Assembly: GCA_934317845.1 (NCBI GenBank)
Contig: CAKRES010000002.1
Location: 186,001 to 250,000 of the forward strand
Source of the DNA: an uncultured Lachnospiraceae bacterium
Lineage (GTDB): Bacteria; Bacillota; Clostridia; Lachnospirales; Lachnospiraceae
DNA: 64,000 bases
Direction: 5' to 3'
Made by a program: the position numbers and the translations under genes. Below the pieces are notes generated by a model, which saw nothing but the letters and a program-made list of their open reading frames with translations, was not told where the DNA came from and searched no databases. Below are positions 42,508 to 51,108 of this stretch, one piece after another (the stretch's first letter is position 1; each line of letters opens with the position of its first letter).

Positions 42508-42621
42508 AATTACCCTCACTTGCGTTCTTGTCTGTGATATCCAAAATACAAAATCTCTTTTTAAATTATACACCTAATTGCCTTTTTATTCAATGAAAAG
42601 CACAGGGGAAATGTAATCAGT

Positions 42622-42650
42622 TTGCCTTTTCCTGCCGTGTGTTGTATCAT
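42622..42650 (+). promoter_or_regulatory. Promoter of the PAP2-GTPase operon
   Basis: TTGCCT (42622-42627), 17-nt spacer, TATCAT (42645-42650). Confidence 0.6.
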
Positions 42651-42682
42651 GAGCGTAACGAATAGGAAGAAGAGGTGAATCC

Positions 42683-43228
42683 ATGAATCCGGATGGTTCT
42701 ATTTTACTTTGGATACAGGAGTTTGTAAGGTGTGACCTGCTCACACCGTTTATGAAGGCAGTGACACATCTGGGAGATCATGGGCAGCTATGGATCCTGT
42801 TGACGGTGGTGCTGCTTTGCTGTAAAAAAACAAGAAAAGCTGGGGCGGCTTGTGCGATTTCCCTGTTGCTTTCTCTTCTTGTCAACAATATGATCTTAAA
42901 ACCGCTGGTGGACCGGACAAGACCATATGAGGTGGTGCAGGGGCTAACGCTTCTGATCGAGAAACAAAAAGACGCATCGTTTCCATCCGGACACACGGCT
43001 AGTTCCTTTGCTGCTGCGGTTGTCATGTTTCATATGCTCCCGAAACGCTATGGTATTCCTGCATTGCTTCTGGCGTTTCTGATCGGTCTGTCGAGACTTT
43101 ATGTGGGGGTGCATTATCCGACAGATGTGCTTTGTGGACTGCTTAGTGGTACAGTATTGGCACTGCTTTCGGTCTGGATCGTGAAGCGTTTGACAGCTTG
43201 GTATTGCAAAAGAGAGGGGAAGGAATGA
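42683..43228 (+). CDS. PAP2 family membrane phosphatase
   Basis: A 181-residue membrane protein with about five hydrophobic segments and the three PAP2 motifs: KPLVDRTRP (about 72-80), PSGHTASS (about 100-107) and RLYVGVHYPTD (about 138-148). These enzymes dephosphorylate lipid phosphates such as undecaprenyl pyrophosphate or phosphatidylglycerol phosphate. The start follows AGAGGTGAAT. It overlaps the GTPase fusion gene by four bases, suggesting co-expression. Confidence 0.93.
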   Translation: MNPDGSILLWIQEFVRCDLLTPFMKAVTHLGDHGQLWILLTVVLLCCKKTRKAGAACAISLLLSLLVNNMILKPLVDRTRPYEVVQGLTLLIEKQKDASFPSGHTASSFAAAVVMFHMLPKRYGIPALLLAFLIGLSRLYVGVHYPTDVLCGLLSGTVLALLSVWIVKRLTAWYCKREGKE

Positions 43229-45828
43229 TGAGTGGACGAAAAAACACTATGATCGGACTTGTGGCTCATGTGGATGCGGGTAAGACCACATTGAGCGAAG
43301 CTATACTTTATGAGGCGGGAGCCATCCGTCACTTGGGGCGTGTGGATCACAAGGATGCGTTTTTGGATACGGAGCAAATGGAAAAAAACCGCGGCATTAC
43401 CATTTTTTCCAAGCAGGCTCGCCTGGAATACAAAGGAAAGAAGCTTCTTTTGATGGATACACCGGGGCATGTGGATTTCTCGCCGGAGATGGAGCGTACC
43501 CTGCCGCTGCTTGATCTTGCACTGCTTGTGATCAATGGGGCAAATGGGGTACAGGCGCATACGAAAACGCTCTGGCAGCTGCTGCGTCAGTATCAGGTTC
43601 CGGTCATTTTATTTATCAACAAAATGGATCAGGAACAAGCCGATGAGAAAGCTCTTCTTCTGGAATTGAAAGAACAGCTCAGTGAATATTGCGAAACCTT
43701 TGAAAGCTATGATGGATCTACGAAAACGGATCTGGAAAATGCAGCTCTGGCAGAAGAAGAGGCGATGGAAGAATATCTGGAATCGGGTACGCTTGGTAAA
43801 GATACGATCTATCGTCTGGTCAAGAGCCGCCGGTTATTTCCCTGCTACTTTGGTTCTGCCCTGCATCAACAAGGGGTGAAGGAGCTCCTTGACAGTGTCA
43901 CTTCCTTTTGGAAAGATCCGAACTATCCCGATGAATTCGGGGCAAAGGTGTATAAGATCGGGCGGGACGAAAAGGGGGAACGGTTATCTTATCTCAAAAT
44001 TACCGGAGGCAGACTGGCTGCCCGGATGGAGCTTTCCTATGCCGGACAGGAGGGGCAGACGGTAACAGAAAAGGTAAACCAGATCCGCCTTTATTCCGGA
44101 CGGCAGTATGAGGCTGTTCCGGCTGTTGAAGCCGGAGAGATCTGCGCGGTAACCGGACTGCATGCTTCCTATGCCGGACTCAGACTTGGAATGGAAAAGC
44201 AGGCGGAAAATGCACATCTGGTTCCTGTTATGCGATACGAGGTAAAAGCGGAAAATGAACCGGATCCCGTGAAAGCATTTGCCCGGTTAAAAGAGCTGGC
44301 AGAGGAAGAACCAACCCTGACGCTTACCTATGTGCCGGAGAAAAAGCAGATCTTAATGGCAGTGATGGGACAGATCCAGTGCGAGATCATCAAGCAACTG
44401 GCAGAGGAGCGGTTTGGACTGGAGCTGACCTTTGGAACCGGAAATATTCTATATAAGGAAACGATTGCCGATGCGGTAGAGGGAGTAGGACATTACGAAC
44501 CACTGAAACACTATGCGGAGGTACATCTTTTGCTGGAACCAGGTGCCCCCGGAAGTGGGATCACGGTGGATACAGTGGCAAAGGAAGACCAGCTGGCTAA
44601 AAACTGGCAGAGACTTATTTTATCACATGTGCTGGAGCGGGAGCATGCCGGCGTACTTCTTGGTGCCGGACTTACGGATGTAAAGATCACACTGCTTACC
44701 GGTCGGGCACATAAAAAGCACACGGAGGGCGGCGATTTCCGACAGGCGACATACCGTGCCATCCGACAGGGACTGATGCAGGCGGAATCGGTATTGTTAG
44801 AGCCGGTGTACGCGTACACGCTCAAAGTTCCGCAGGATAAAGTGGGACGTGCGATGATGGATATCGAAGCTGCCAATGGACGGTTTGATCCGCCGGAAAA
44901 CCGGGGTGATTATGCTGTGCTTACAGGTGTCGTTCCGGTATATGGCATGCAGGATTACCAGCAGAGCGTGATGGAGTATACCAAAGGCGAGGGACAGTTC
45001 ACCTGCCGGGTAAAAGGCTATGAGCCATGCAAGCGGCAGCAGGAGGTATGCCTGGAAAGTGATTACGATCCGCAGGCGGATCTTAAGAACCCGGTCGATT
45101 CCATTTTCTGCTCCCACGGGGCAGGCTATGTGGTGCCATGGGACAAGGTACCGGAACACATGCATGTGGAAAGTCCGTTAGAGGAAGAAGGGGAAGAGTG
45201 GCAAATGCCGGAGCAGCCACCGCGCACGGTGAGCGATTTCATTGATGAGGATGAGCTGGAAGCAATTTTTAAGCGCACGTTTCTGGCAAACCAGCGGGAT
45301 GGAAAACGGGAGGCAAAAAAACAGAAAGGTTCTTTGATGAGGAGTCCGCAAAAAAGCAGCAGACCGCACAAACTCCCGGTGTTTAAGGATCGGTATCTGC
45401 TGGTGGATGGCTACAACATTATATTTGCATGGGACAGCTTAAACCGTCTGGCAGGAAAGGACAACTTAGATGGAGCGCGCATCCGTCTGCAGGACATGCT
45501 ATGCAATTATCAGGCATATAAGCATGTCAAACTGATCGTGGTATTTGATGCATATAAGATCAAGGGAAATGCCGGATCTATAGAGAATTATCATAATATT
45601 CAGGTTGTGTTCACGAAGGAAGCGCAGACCGCGGATGCCTACATTGAGCAGTTTACGCATGAACACGGAAAAACCTACGATATTACCGTGGCAACGTCAG
45701 ATGCCTTAGAGCAGATGATCGTGTTGGGGCAGGGCGCAAAACGTCTTTCCGCACGGGAATTTCTGCTGGAAATGAATGCGATGGAGCAGGAACTAAAAGA
45801 ACGATATCTGGACCGGGAATGGGAATAG
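43225..45828 (+). CDS. EF-G/Tet(M)-like translational GTPase fused to Rae1/YacP-type NYN nuclease
   Basis: An 867-residue fusion. Residues 1-640 follow the ribosomal-protection/EF-G plan: P-loop AHVDAGKTT (about 12-20), RGITI switch I, DTPGHVDF switch II and NKMD. Residues 640-715 are a charged linker. Residues 720-867 match the ribosome-associated mRNA endonuclease Rae1/YacP: YLLVDGYNIIFAWDSL, LIVVFDAYKIKG, VVFTKEAQTADAYIEQ and VATSDALEQMI, with the acidic residues intact. The nuclease may thus be delivered to the ribosomal A site by its own GTPase. A tetracycline-resistance role is not implied. Confidence 0.9.
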   Translation: MMSGRKNTMIGLVAHVDAGKTTLSEAILYEAGAIRHLGRVDHKDAFLDTEQMEKNRGITIFSKQARLEYKGKKLLLMDTPGHVDFSPEMERTLPLLDLALLVINGANGVQAHTKTLWQLLRQYQVPVILFINKMDQEQADEKALLLELKEQLSEYCETFESYDGSTKTDLENAALAEEEAMEEYLESGTLGKDTIYRLVKSRRLFPCYFGSALHQQGVKELLDSVTSFWKDPNYPDEFGAKVYKIGRDEKGERLSYLKITGGRLAARMELSYAGQEGQTVTEKVNQIRLYSGRQYEAVPAVEAGEICAVTGLHASYAGLRLGMEKQAENAHLVPVMRYEVKAENEPDPVKAFARLKELAEEEPTLTLTYVPEKKQILMAVMGQIQCEIIKQLAEERFGLELTFGTGNILYKETIADAVEGVGHYEPLKHYAEVHLLLEPGAPGSGITVDTVAKEDQLAKNWQRLILSHVLEREHAGVLLGAGLTDVKITLLTGRAHKKHTEGGDFRQATYRAIRQGLMQAESVLLEPVYAYTLKVPQDKVGRAMMDIEAANGRFDPPENRGDYAVLTGVVPVYGMQDYQQSVMEYTKGEGQFTCRVKGYEPCKRQQEVCLESDYDPQADLKNPVDSIFCSHGAGYVVPWDKVPEHMHVESPLEEEGEEWQMPEQPPRTVSDFIDEDELEAIFKRTFLANQRDGKREAKKQKGSLMRSPQKSSRPHKLPVFKDRYLLVDGYNIIFAWDSLNRLAGKDNLDGARIRLQDMLCNYQAYKHVKLIVVFDAYKIKGNAGSIENYHNIQVVFTKEAQTADAYIEQFTHEHGKTYDITVATSDALEQMIVLGQGAKRLSAREFLLEMNAMEQELKERYLDREWE

Positions 45829-45834
45829 AAGAAT

Positions 45835-46050
45835 ATGGAGAAAAAGAAAATGGAAAAAAAAGAAAAGAAAGCAATCGACGGACCTTGTGAATGTTGTGCC
45901 AATTTTGTCTATGATGACGAGGACGAATGTTATGTGTGCGATGTCAATCTCGATGAGGACGATATGTATCGTTTCCTGACCGGAGACGTGAAACATTGTT
46001 CGTATTTTCAGCTGTATGACGAATATAAGATCGTGCGGCATCAGATGTAA
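45835..46050 (+). CDS. Small Cys-rich acidic protein (DUF6472-like)
   Basis: A 71-residue protein with a lysine-rich start and CECC and CYVC motifs (about residues 18-21 and 32-35), suggesting a small metal-binding fold, in a very acidic context (DDEDE, DEDD). Similar small proteins, labelled DUF6472, occur in Lachnospiraceae. It starts six bases after the GTPase-nuclease gene. The ATG at 45850 is an alternative start; neither has a strong ribosome site. Confidence 0.65.
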   Translation: MEKKKMEKKEKKAIDGPCECCANFVYDDEDECYVCDVNLDEDDMYRFLTGDVKHCSYFQLYDEYKIVRHQM

Positions 46051-46061
46051 GTGAAAGAAAA

Positions 46062-46090
46062 GCGCAGCAGAGAGTACTGCTGCGCATTTT
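46062..46090. terminator. Bidirectional intrinsic terminator
   Basis: GCGCAGCAG (46062-46070) pairs perfectly with CTGCTGCGC (46077-46085), with T-rich sequence on both outer sides, between convergent genes. Confidence 0.9.
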
Positions 46091-47085
46091 TATGCTTTTA
46101 AGAACAAACTCATCACAGAGTTGCTTTTTCCGGAAAGCTTTGTCTCTAATGAACTGAAATCCTTAAAGAAAGTAGAAAGCTTGGAGTAGCCGTAATTGGC
46201 AATGTCAAAGCCCGGATATTCTTCCTCTAAGACACGTTTCATGACAACGATGTTGACACCATCCCTGCTGCGGTGCTTTTTCAAAAATGCGATGATCGTA
46301 CCTTCCAGTTCGGTCAGTGTCGGAATACTTCCTACTTGTCCGTTTCTTAAGTAGACATAGGCATCCTTTGTTTCCAGACAATCAAACGATTTTAAAAATA
46401 CGCTTAAGCGGGAATAGCCGTAGTTACGCACATCAAAATCTGAATAGATCTTGGTAAGGCGTTGTCCGAGTTCCCCGATATTAAGACCTTCCCGATCGAC
46501 ATCACGCTCATTGAAAATGTCGATGATCGCAGCTAAGATGTCATTCTTATCTACTACTTCATTTTCTTCCAGTGACTCATCGATGTCAGCCACATCCTCC
46601 ACCTGCTCCGGTAATTCTGATTTGCGGTTCTTCTTGTTGTCTGTTTCATTTTTGGAAATGAGATCTAAGTATTTGAACAGCGTGCAGGATTTTACAAAAG
46701 GTTTGGCAGATTTCTTCTCTCCCATACCGATCACTGTCATGCCGGATTCCCGGAGCCTCACTGCCAGACGGGTGAAATCACTGTCACTGCTTACGATACA
46801 GAATCCTTCCACGTGGCCGGAATATAAAATATCCATAGCATCAATGATCATGGCAGAATCCGTGGAATTTTTTCCAAAAGTGTAGCTATACTGTAAGACC
46901 GGTGTGATGGAATGTTCCAGCAGTATCTTTTCCCAGTTTTTATTTTCCTTGCGTGTGAGATCCCCATATGCTCGTTTGTAAGTGGCCACCCCGTAATTGC
47001 TGATCTCCGACATAATATTGGCGATATATTTTGTGCTGATATTATCCGTGTCGATCAAAACGGCAAAGCGTTTTTCCTCGTTCAT
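46090..47085 (-). CDS. NYN-domain protein with two OST-HTH/LOTUS domains
   Basis: A 331-residue protein. Residues 1-150 are a LabA-like NYN (PIN-fold) domain: FAVLIDTDNIS with Asp12 and Asn15-type acids, TDSAMIIDAMDILYSG, and CIVSSDSDFTRLA. Two LOTUS/OST-HTH domains follow, about 182-255 and 262-331, each ending in the parallel pattern FDVRNYGYSRLSVFLKSF and FDIANYGYSKLSTFFKDF. LOTUS domains bind RNA (G-quadruplex or helicase partners in eukaryotes), so an RNA-processing nuclease is the likely role. It is monocistronic on the minus strand. Confidence 0.9.
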   Translation of the reverse strand: MNEEKRFAVLIDTDNISTKYIANIMSEISNYGVATYKRAYGDLTRKENKNWEKILLEHSITPVLQYSYTFGKNSTDSAMIIDAMDILYSGHVEGFCIVSSDSDFTRLAVRLRESGMTVIGMGEKKSAKPFVKSCTLFKYLDLISKNETDNKKNRKSELPEQVEDVADIDESLEENEVVDKNDILAAIIDIFNERDVDREGLNIGELGQRLTKIYSDFDVRNYGYSRLSVFLKSFDCLETKDAYVYLRNGQVGSIPTLTELEGTIIAFLKKHRSRDGVNIVVMKRVLEEEYPGFDIANYGYSKLSTFFKDFSSLETKLSGKSNSVMSLFLKA

Positions 47086-47093
47086 TTAAACCC

Positions 47094-47150
47094 TCCTTAA
47101 AAAAACGCACCATCCCTTCCCGGTGAACGGGAAAGGATAAGTGCAGTGCT
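47094..47150 (-). terminator. Intrinsic terminator of the DUF6033-like gene
   Basis: On the minus strand GCACTTATCC-TTTCCCG pairs with CGGGAA-GGATGGTGC and runs into GTTTTTTT. Confidence 0.8.
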
Positions 47151-47154
47151 TATG

Positions 47155-48015
47155 CTATATCTGATAGTCAATTCCAACTCCGGCAAAGATCTGGCTCCGT
47201 TTCAGCTTGTCGACCTTTTCGGTTTCTAAGTGCAGCCGCGCCTTTAATTCGTCGATCGTTCCGGCTGTGAGCAGAGCATACTGTCCGGAAAGCTGTTTTT
47301 TCACCAGTTCCTCTTGTTTCTGATCTGCCTGTTCCAGTGCCTCTTTGCGTTCTTCCTTCTGTTTTTCTTTCTCTTCGGCTTCTTTCTTCTTTTCGAGCTT
47401 GGCTTCCTTTTTCTCTTCCTGCTTTTTCAGTTCCTTATCATAGTAGGAAAGGGAATCCTCAATGATGCTGTAATAGGTTTTCGTTCCATCATTGTTAAGC
47501 TTCATGCCAACCGCTTTTACGGCAACGCCCTGTTCATTGGCAGAATCCTTTAACGCAGTGAGCTCATTGGCAGAATCTGCGATCAGATTCTCGTATTCGG
47601 TGGCAACGGTTTCATTGGCTGCCATTTCTTCCAGCGTCTTGGAATCCATCAGAACGCTGAACGATTTTGTCCCCTGCGACATGATCTTCGCAGCTTCTTC
47701 GTCCGAATCTACATCTGCGATCGTGATGTCCATGTTGCCAAACCGTTCCTTGAGCTTGGATAAATACTCCTTCGCCCGGTCACTTAACTGATTATAGGTA
47801 TCAGTGATCTTTTTATTCAGATCTTCCTGCTCCTTCTGTTTGGCTTTCTTCGCCTGCTTTTCTTTTGCCTCTGCTGCTTTATCAGAAGCGGCGGTATCTT
47901 CTTTTTTTGTTAACTTTATCTTTAATGCTTCAAGCTGTTCTTCCTTTGTAGTCGATTCCGTGTTTGTCGGAATGTAGTCACGTGTGGCATTGCTGCCGAT
48001 ACCTTGTATATTCAT
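47155..48015 (-). CDS. Coiled-coil protein of unknown function (DUF6033-like)
   Basis: A 286-residue soluble protein opening MNIQGIGSNATRDYIPTN, resembling the DUF6033 family of Lachnospiraceae. Two Lys/Glu/Ala-rich segments (about 30-75 and 195-235) should form coiled coils; between them is a compact region (NMDITIADVDSDEEAAKIMSQG). No signal peptide or membrane segment. GGGAGGTAGAG precedes the start. The biological role is unknown. Confidence 0.65.
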   Translation of the reverse strand: MNIQGIGSNATRDYIPTNTESTTKEEQLEALKIKLTKKEDTAASDKAAEAKEKQAKKAKQKEQEDLNKKITDTYNQLSDRAKEYLSKLKERFGNMDITIADVDSDEEAAKIMSQGTKSFSVLMDSKTLEEMAANETVATEYENLIADSANELTALKDSANEQGVAVKAVGMKLNNDGTKTYYSIIEDSLSYYDKELKKQEEKKEAKLEKKKEAEEKEKQKEERKEALEQADQKQEELVKKQLSGQYALLTAGTIDELKARLHLETEKVDKLKRSQIFAGVGIDYQI

Positions 48016-48104
48016 AGTCTCTACCTCCCTGTAGATCTTTCCTTATGGAATGCGCCGGGCATGGTTTCGTTCCCTCGATCTGCCCAGTGTGAATAGTTAT
48101 CTAT

Positions 48105-48133
48105 ATTATATCGAAAAAAGAGAAAATGCGCAA
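48105..48133 (-). promoter_or_regulatory. Promoter of the DUF6033-like gene
   Basis: On the minus strand TTGCGC (48128-48133), 17-nt spacer, TATAAT (48105-48110), leaving a leader of about 85 nt that contains a GGGCA/TGCCC pairing. No known riboswitch was recognised in it. The rest of the 48134-48280 gap holds no gene that can be supported. Confidence 0.7.
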
Positions 48134-48284
48134 GAATTTCAACTTCAGATGATAGGACTTTTCCCATGAAGTATTTAGCAGAAGTGGGAAAATACAGAGG
48201 AAGATCAGATCGCTTTCCGGTGGTGATTCGGCACTTTGACCAAATAACTTTGTGCAATATTTTTGTACAGTTTTTACAAAAATG

Positions 48285-48314
48285 TTAGACCTGATTGTTG
48301 ATTTTTGTTATAAT
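48285..48314 (+). promoter_or_regulatory. Promoter of the YbjQ-like gene
   Basis: TTAGAC (48285-48290), 18-nt spacer, TATAAT (48309-48314), 42 nt before the start codon. Confidence 0.55.
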
Positions 48315-48355
48315 TGATGTACAAACATCTATTTTAAAGATCAGGGAGGTTTAAC

Positions 48356-49459
48356 ATGAAGAACATTATGGTTACATCAGCCCCATCCTTTGAGGGATAC
48401 GACATTGTGGAATACGTGGATTTCATTCGTCATCAGAGCGTATTCAGTTCCAACTTTGTGCAGGAGCTTGCAGCGAATATTGCTGACAGTGTTGGCGGGG
48501 AAGGAAGAGCGTTAGAAGATAAGCTGGAAGAAGCAGCGGATAACGTGATGAAAGAGTTCAAGGAGATTGCGGAAGAAAAAGGTGCTAATGCGGTTATTAA
48601 CATTTCCATGGATTATACAAACCTGTCAGGAAATGTAGCGTCGGTTATGGTTACCGGAACGGCAGTGAAGATTGTGAAAAAGAAAGGCACTTTAAAGGAG
48701 AATGTCAAGGTTCTTTCTGTTTCCAATTATTTAAATAAGAAGATTATTCGTCCATTTGAGGTAGCACTTCATGTAGATGGACAGCAGGTTTATATGTCAG
48801 TCAAGGTGCATAACTATGAGATGACAAAGATTTCTGCGATGAAGCTGGATGTTACCTTTATGGATATTTATGGTGAGAAGTTAAGCTTCCCAAATGTGGA
48901 TTATGCGATCAATCAGGACATTAACATTCTGATCCAGACCGACCGTATACCGATCGAGATGGATGCACGCAAGGTAGGGCTGCAGACTGATGTGAAAGTG
49001 GCAGTGCGTAAGTATGTCAAGGATCACAAGGTATATGAAGTGGCAGAGCAGCCGGTAGACAGTAGTCTTACTTCTGAGCAGCTTGCCATTTTCAAACAGA
49101 ATAAAGGGGCAGATGCCGTGGATAAGTACCGCAAGACAGATACTTATTGGAGATGTATCTGTGGTGCGATCAACCTTCCGGGAGATACACAGTGCTCCAT
49201 GTGTAACCGTGAGGAGAAGGATTTCTTGAATAATTACCGCTTTGATTATGAGGCAATGCTTGCTACTATGGAGGATGCCAAGTCAGCGGAGGAGATCAAA
49301 GATATTCTGATGCAGTTTATTCCGGAGATTGATTCCGGTTCCCGTGTGGAGCTGCTTGAGATCCTGCAGTCAGCGATCAACATGGAAAAGACGCGTGGCA
49401 AAGGTTCGATGAAGATCAGTGTATTAGATAAGCTTAAGAGAAAGTTTGAATTAAGCTGA
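48356..49459 (+). CDS. YbjQ-like domain protein with C-terminal zinc ribbon
   Basis: A 367-residue protein. Residues 1-110 match the YbjQ/UPF0145 heavy-metal-binding-like fold (IVEYVDFIRHQSVF, EEKGANAVINISMDYTN). A middle strand-rich region (about 115-225) is not recognised. A zinc ribbon CICGAINLPGDTQCSMC follows (about 264-280), then a helical tail. Zinc ribbon plus YbjQ suggests a cytosolic scaffold or sensor. CAGGGAGG precedes the start. The next gene is separated by a terminator. Confidence 0.75.
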   Translation: MKNIMVTSAPSFEGYDIVEYVDFIRHQSVFSSNFVQELAANIADSVGGEGRALEDKLEEAADNVMKEFKEIAEEKGANAVINISMDYTNLSGNVASVMVTGTAVKIVKKKGTLKENVKVLSVSNYLNKKIIRPFEVALHVDGQQVYMSVKVHNYEMTKISAMKLDVTFMDIYGEKLSFPNVDYAINQDINILIQTDRIPIEMDARKVGLQTDVKVAVRKYVKDHKVYEVAEQPVDSSLTSEQLAIFKQNKGADAVDKYRKTDTYWRCICGAINLPGDTQCSMCNREEKDFLNNYRFDYEAMLATMEDAKSAEEIKDILMQFIPEIDSGSRVELLEILQSAINMEKTRGKGSMKISVLDKLKRKFELS

Positions 49460-49470
49460 TGAAGAAGGAG

Positions 49471-49502
49471 CGGGACGGTGCTTTGGTGCTGTCCCGTTTT
49501 TT
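49471..49502 (+). terminator. Intrinsic terminator after the YbjQ-like gene
   Basis: CGGGAC-GGTGC pairs with GTGCT-GTCCCG around a short loop, followed by six T residues. Confidence 0.88.
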
Positions 49503-49518
49503 GAAAGGATGATGACAA

Positions 49519-50547
49519 ATGGTTACGATAAGTGTGTGTATGATTGTCAAAAATGAAGCCGATATTCTGGCGCGTTGTTTAGACAGTATAAGTGGATTAT
49601 ACGAGGAATTGATCATTGTAGATACCGGATCTACGGATGAGACCAAGGAGATTGCGGCGCAGTATACAGATCAGATATATGATTTTGTCTGGTGCAATGA
49701 TTTTGCTGCAGCACGTAATTTTGCGTGGTCAAAGGCAAGTATGGAATATATTTATTCGGCAGATGCAGACGAGGTGCTTGATGAAGAGAACTACAGACAA
49801 TTTAAAATGTTGAAGCAGGTGCTTGATCCTGCGATTGAGATTGTACAGATGTATTATGACAACCAGCTGCATAATGGGACAGTTTACAATTTTAACCGCG
49901 AGTACCGACCAAAGCTTTATAAAAGACTCCGGCAGTTTGTATGGGAGGATGCTGTGCATGAGGCGGTCCGTTTCACACCACTTATATATGACAGTGACAT
50001 TTCCATTTTACATTATCCGAAAGAAAACCATGCCGGACGTGATTTCTCATGCTATCAGACGCAGTTGAAAAAGGGACGGCGGCTGTCTTTAAGACTTTAT
50101 TCGATGTATGCCAGAGAACTATATCTTTCCGGCAGCAGGGAAGATTATCTGGCGGCGAAACCATACTTTGAAGCCCTACTCAAACAGGAGGATCTTCCGG
50201 ATGACAGAAGGGTGGAGGCAGAGATCATTCTGGCATGTTGTGCAAGGCTTTGTGCAGATCCGGCCTCTTTTTTTACCCAGTGCATGCATAATGTAGCGAC
50301 CGGACAGGGGTCAGCGGAGATCTGTTATGAGCTTGGTACCTATTATGAAGAAAATGGGGACAAAGAAGAAGCCGCAATCTGGTATCTGAATGCGGCATTT
50401 GAAACACAATGCTATCTGAATGTGCATTGTGGCGGTGACTGGCCATTGATCCGTTTAAGCGGGTGCATGCGCGCACTGGGGCGCATGGATGAAGCCGCAC
50501 GGTATGAAGAGATGGCACGAAACTGGCAGCTCCCGGAAGGGGATTAG
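49519..50547 (+). CDS. Family 2 glycosyltransferase with C-terminal TPR-like repeats
   Basis: A 342-residue protein. The N-terminal GT-A domain opens ISVCMIVKNEADILARCLDS and has the DTGSTDET nucleotide motif (about 35-42) and the DxD-like SADADEV (about 80-86). After residue 210 helical repeats with TPR character appear (YELGTYYEENGDKEEAAIWYLNAA). Similar proteins add sugars to proteins or small molecules (for example SunS-like glycosylation of Cys residues), but no acceptor is encoded next to it. GAAAGGATGATG precedes the start. Confidence 0.85.
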   Translation: MVTISVCMIVKNEADILARCLDSISGLYEELIIVDTGSTDETKEIAAQYTDQIYDFVWCNDFAAARNFAWSKASMEYIYSADADEVLDEENYRQFKMLKQVLDPAIEIVQMYYDNQLHNGTVYNFNREYRPKLYKRLRQFVWEDAVHEAVRFTPLIYDSDISILHYPKENHAGRDFSCYQTQLKKGRRLSLRLYSMYARELYLSGSREDYLAAKPYFEALLKQEDLPDDRRVEAEIILACCARLCADPASFFTQCMHNVATGQGSAEICYELGTYYEENGDKEEAAIWYLNAAFETQCYLNVHCGGDWPLIRLSGCMRALGRMDEAARYEEMARNWQLPEGD

Positions 50548-50792
50548 GACAAGATCTGATTGTTAAGGCAACTCATATCGTATTCTTTGGCACAGTCGAG
50601 CAGGTAGGCATACCGTCGCTGTGCCGCTTTTAATTCGTAGATGGAGCAGTCGATCAGGGTGGGATCTGTCATATTTTCAAAATTAGAGTATGCAATATCC
50701 AGAGCCAGTTTGCTTTCGTTGATCTGGTGTAACAAACGCTGCTTGCCATAATAGCAGCTGATCGTTGGTTTTTTTAGAAAATGAAATATCAT
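50544..50792 (-). CDS. DUF2508 (YaaL-like) protein
   Basis: An 82-residue helical protein with the DUF2508 pattern (ESKLALDIAYSNFENMTDPTLID, ELKAAQRRYAYLL). The start at 50792 has a very strong AAAGGAGG. Its 3' end overlaps the glycosyltransferase stop by four nt in convergent orientation. Its relatives normally sit between recR and bofA; here it diverges from bofA and is 12 kb from dnaX. The function is unknown. Confidence 0.8.
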   Translation of the reverse strand: MIFHFLKKPTISCYYGKQRLLHQINESKLALDIAYSNFENMTDPTLIDCSIYELKAAQRRYAYLLDCAKEYDMSCLNNQILS

Positions 50793-50834
50793 AGGCAACC
50801 TCCTTTTGTTAGAAGTATTTGCAAGAAAAGACAG

Positions 50835-50863
50835 ATTATACATGTTCCGTCATTTTTTGGTAA
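50835..50863 (-). promoter_or_regulatory. Promoter of the DUF2508 gene
   Basis: On the minus strand TTACCA (50858-50863), 17-nt spacer, TATAAT (50835-50840). Confidence 0.6.
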
Positions 50864-50897
50864 CAGGCTGCATAAGATGTAGCAGGGAGGGATGAAT

Positions 50898-51089
50898 ATG
50901 AAGCATCTTTTGGATCTGGTCATACGGATGGGCGCATGTCTGCTTTTGATCCATGTGATCAATTCTGTTTTAGTATCACAGCAAATGGAGGTGCTCGTCG
51001 GCATCAATTGGGTAACGCTGCTGGTTTCTGGTATACTTGGTTTTCCAGGCATACTGGGAATTTATATCATTTATTATCTGATTTTGTAA
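50898..51089 (+). CDS. bofA: BofA family pro-sigma-K processing inhibitor
   Basis: A 63-residue membrane protein with two hydrophobic segments and the BofA-type ending INWVTLLVSGILGFPGILGIYIIYYLIL (about residues 36-63; core GFPGILG). BofA holds the SpoIVFB protease inactive in the outer forespore membrane of sporulating cells, so the organism probably sporulates or descends from a spore-former. GGGAGGG lies six bases before the ATG at 50898. Confidence 0.82.
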   Translation: MKHLLDLVIRMGACLLLIHVINSVLVSQQMEVLVGINWVTLLVSGILGFPGILGIYIIYYLIL

Positions 51090-51108
51090 GAAAACTTCCA
51101 AAAAAGTC

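Noticed and set aside
43225..45100. Tetracycline resistance gene (tetM/tetW-like)
   Set aside because: The GTPase resembles ribosomal protection proteins, but it continues into a Rae1-like nuclease and sits in a housekeeping context with normal base composition. Resistance cannot be claimed.
48016..48100. c-di-GMP or other riboswitch in the DUF6033-like leader
   Set aside because: A GGGCA/TGCCC pairing exists but the conserved GEMM blocks are absent.
48021..48257. 78-codon open frame on the minus strand
   Set aside because: It runs through the promoter and leader of the DUF6033-like gene, has no ribosome site and no protein-like pattern.
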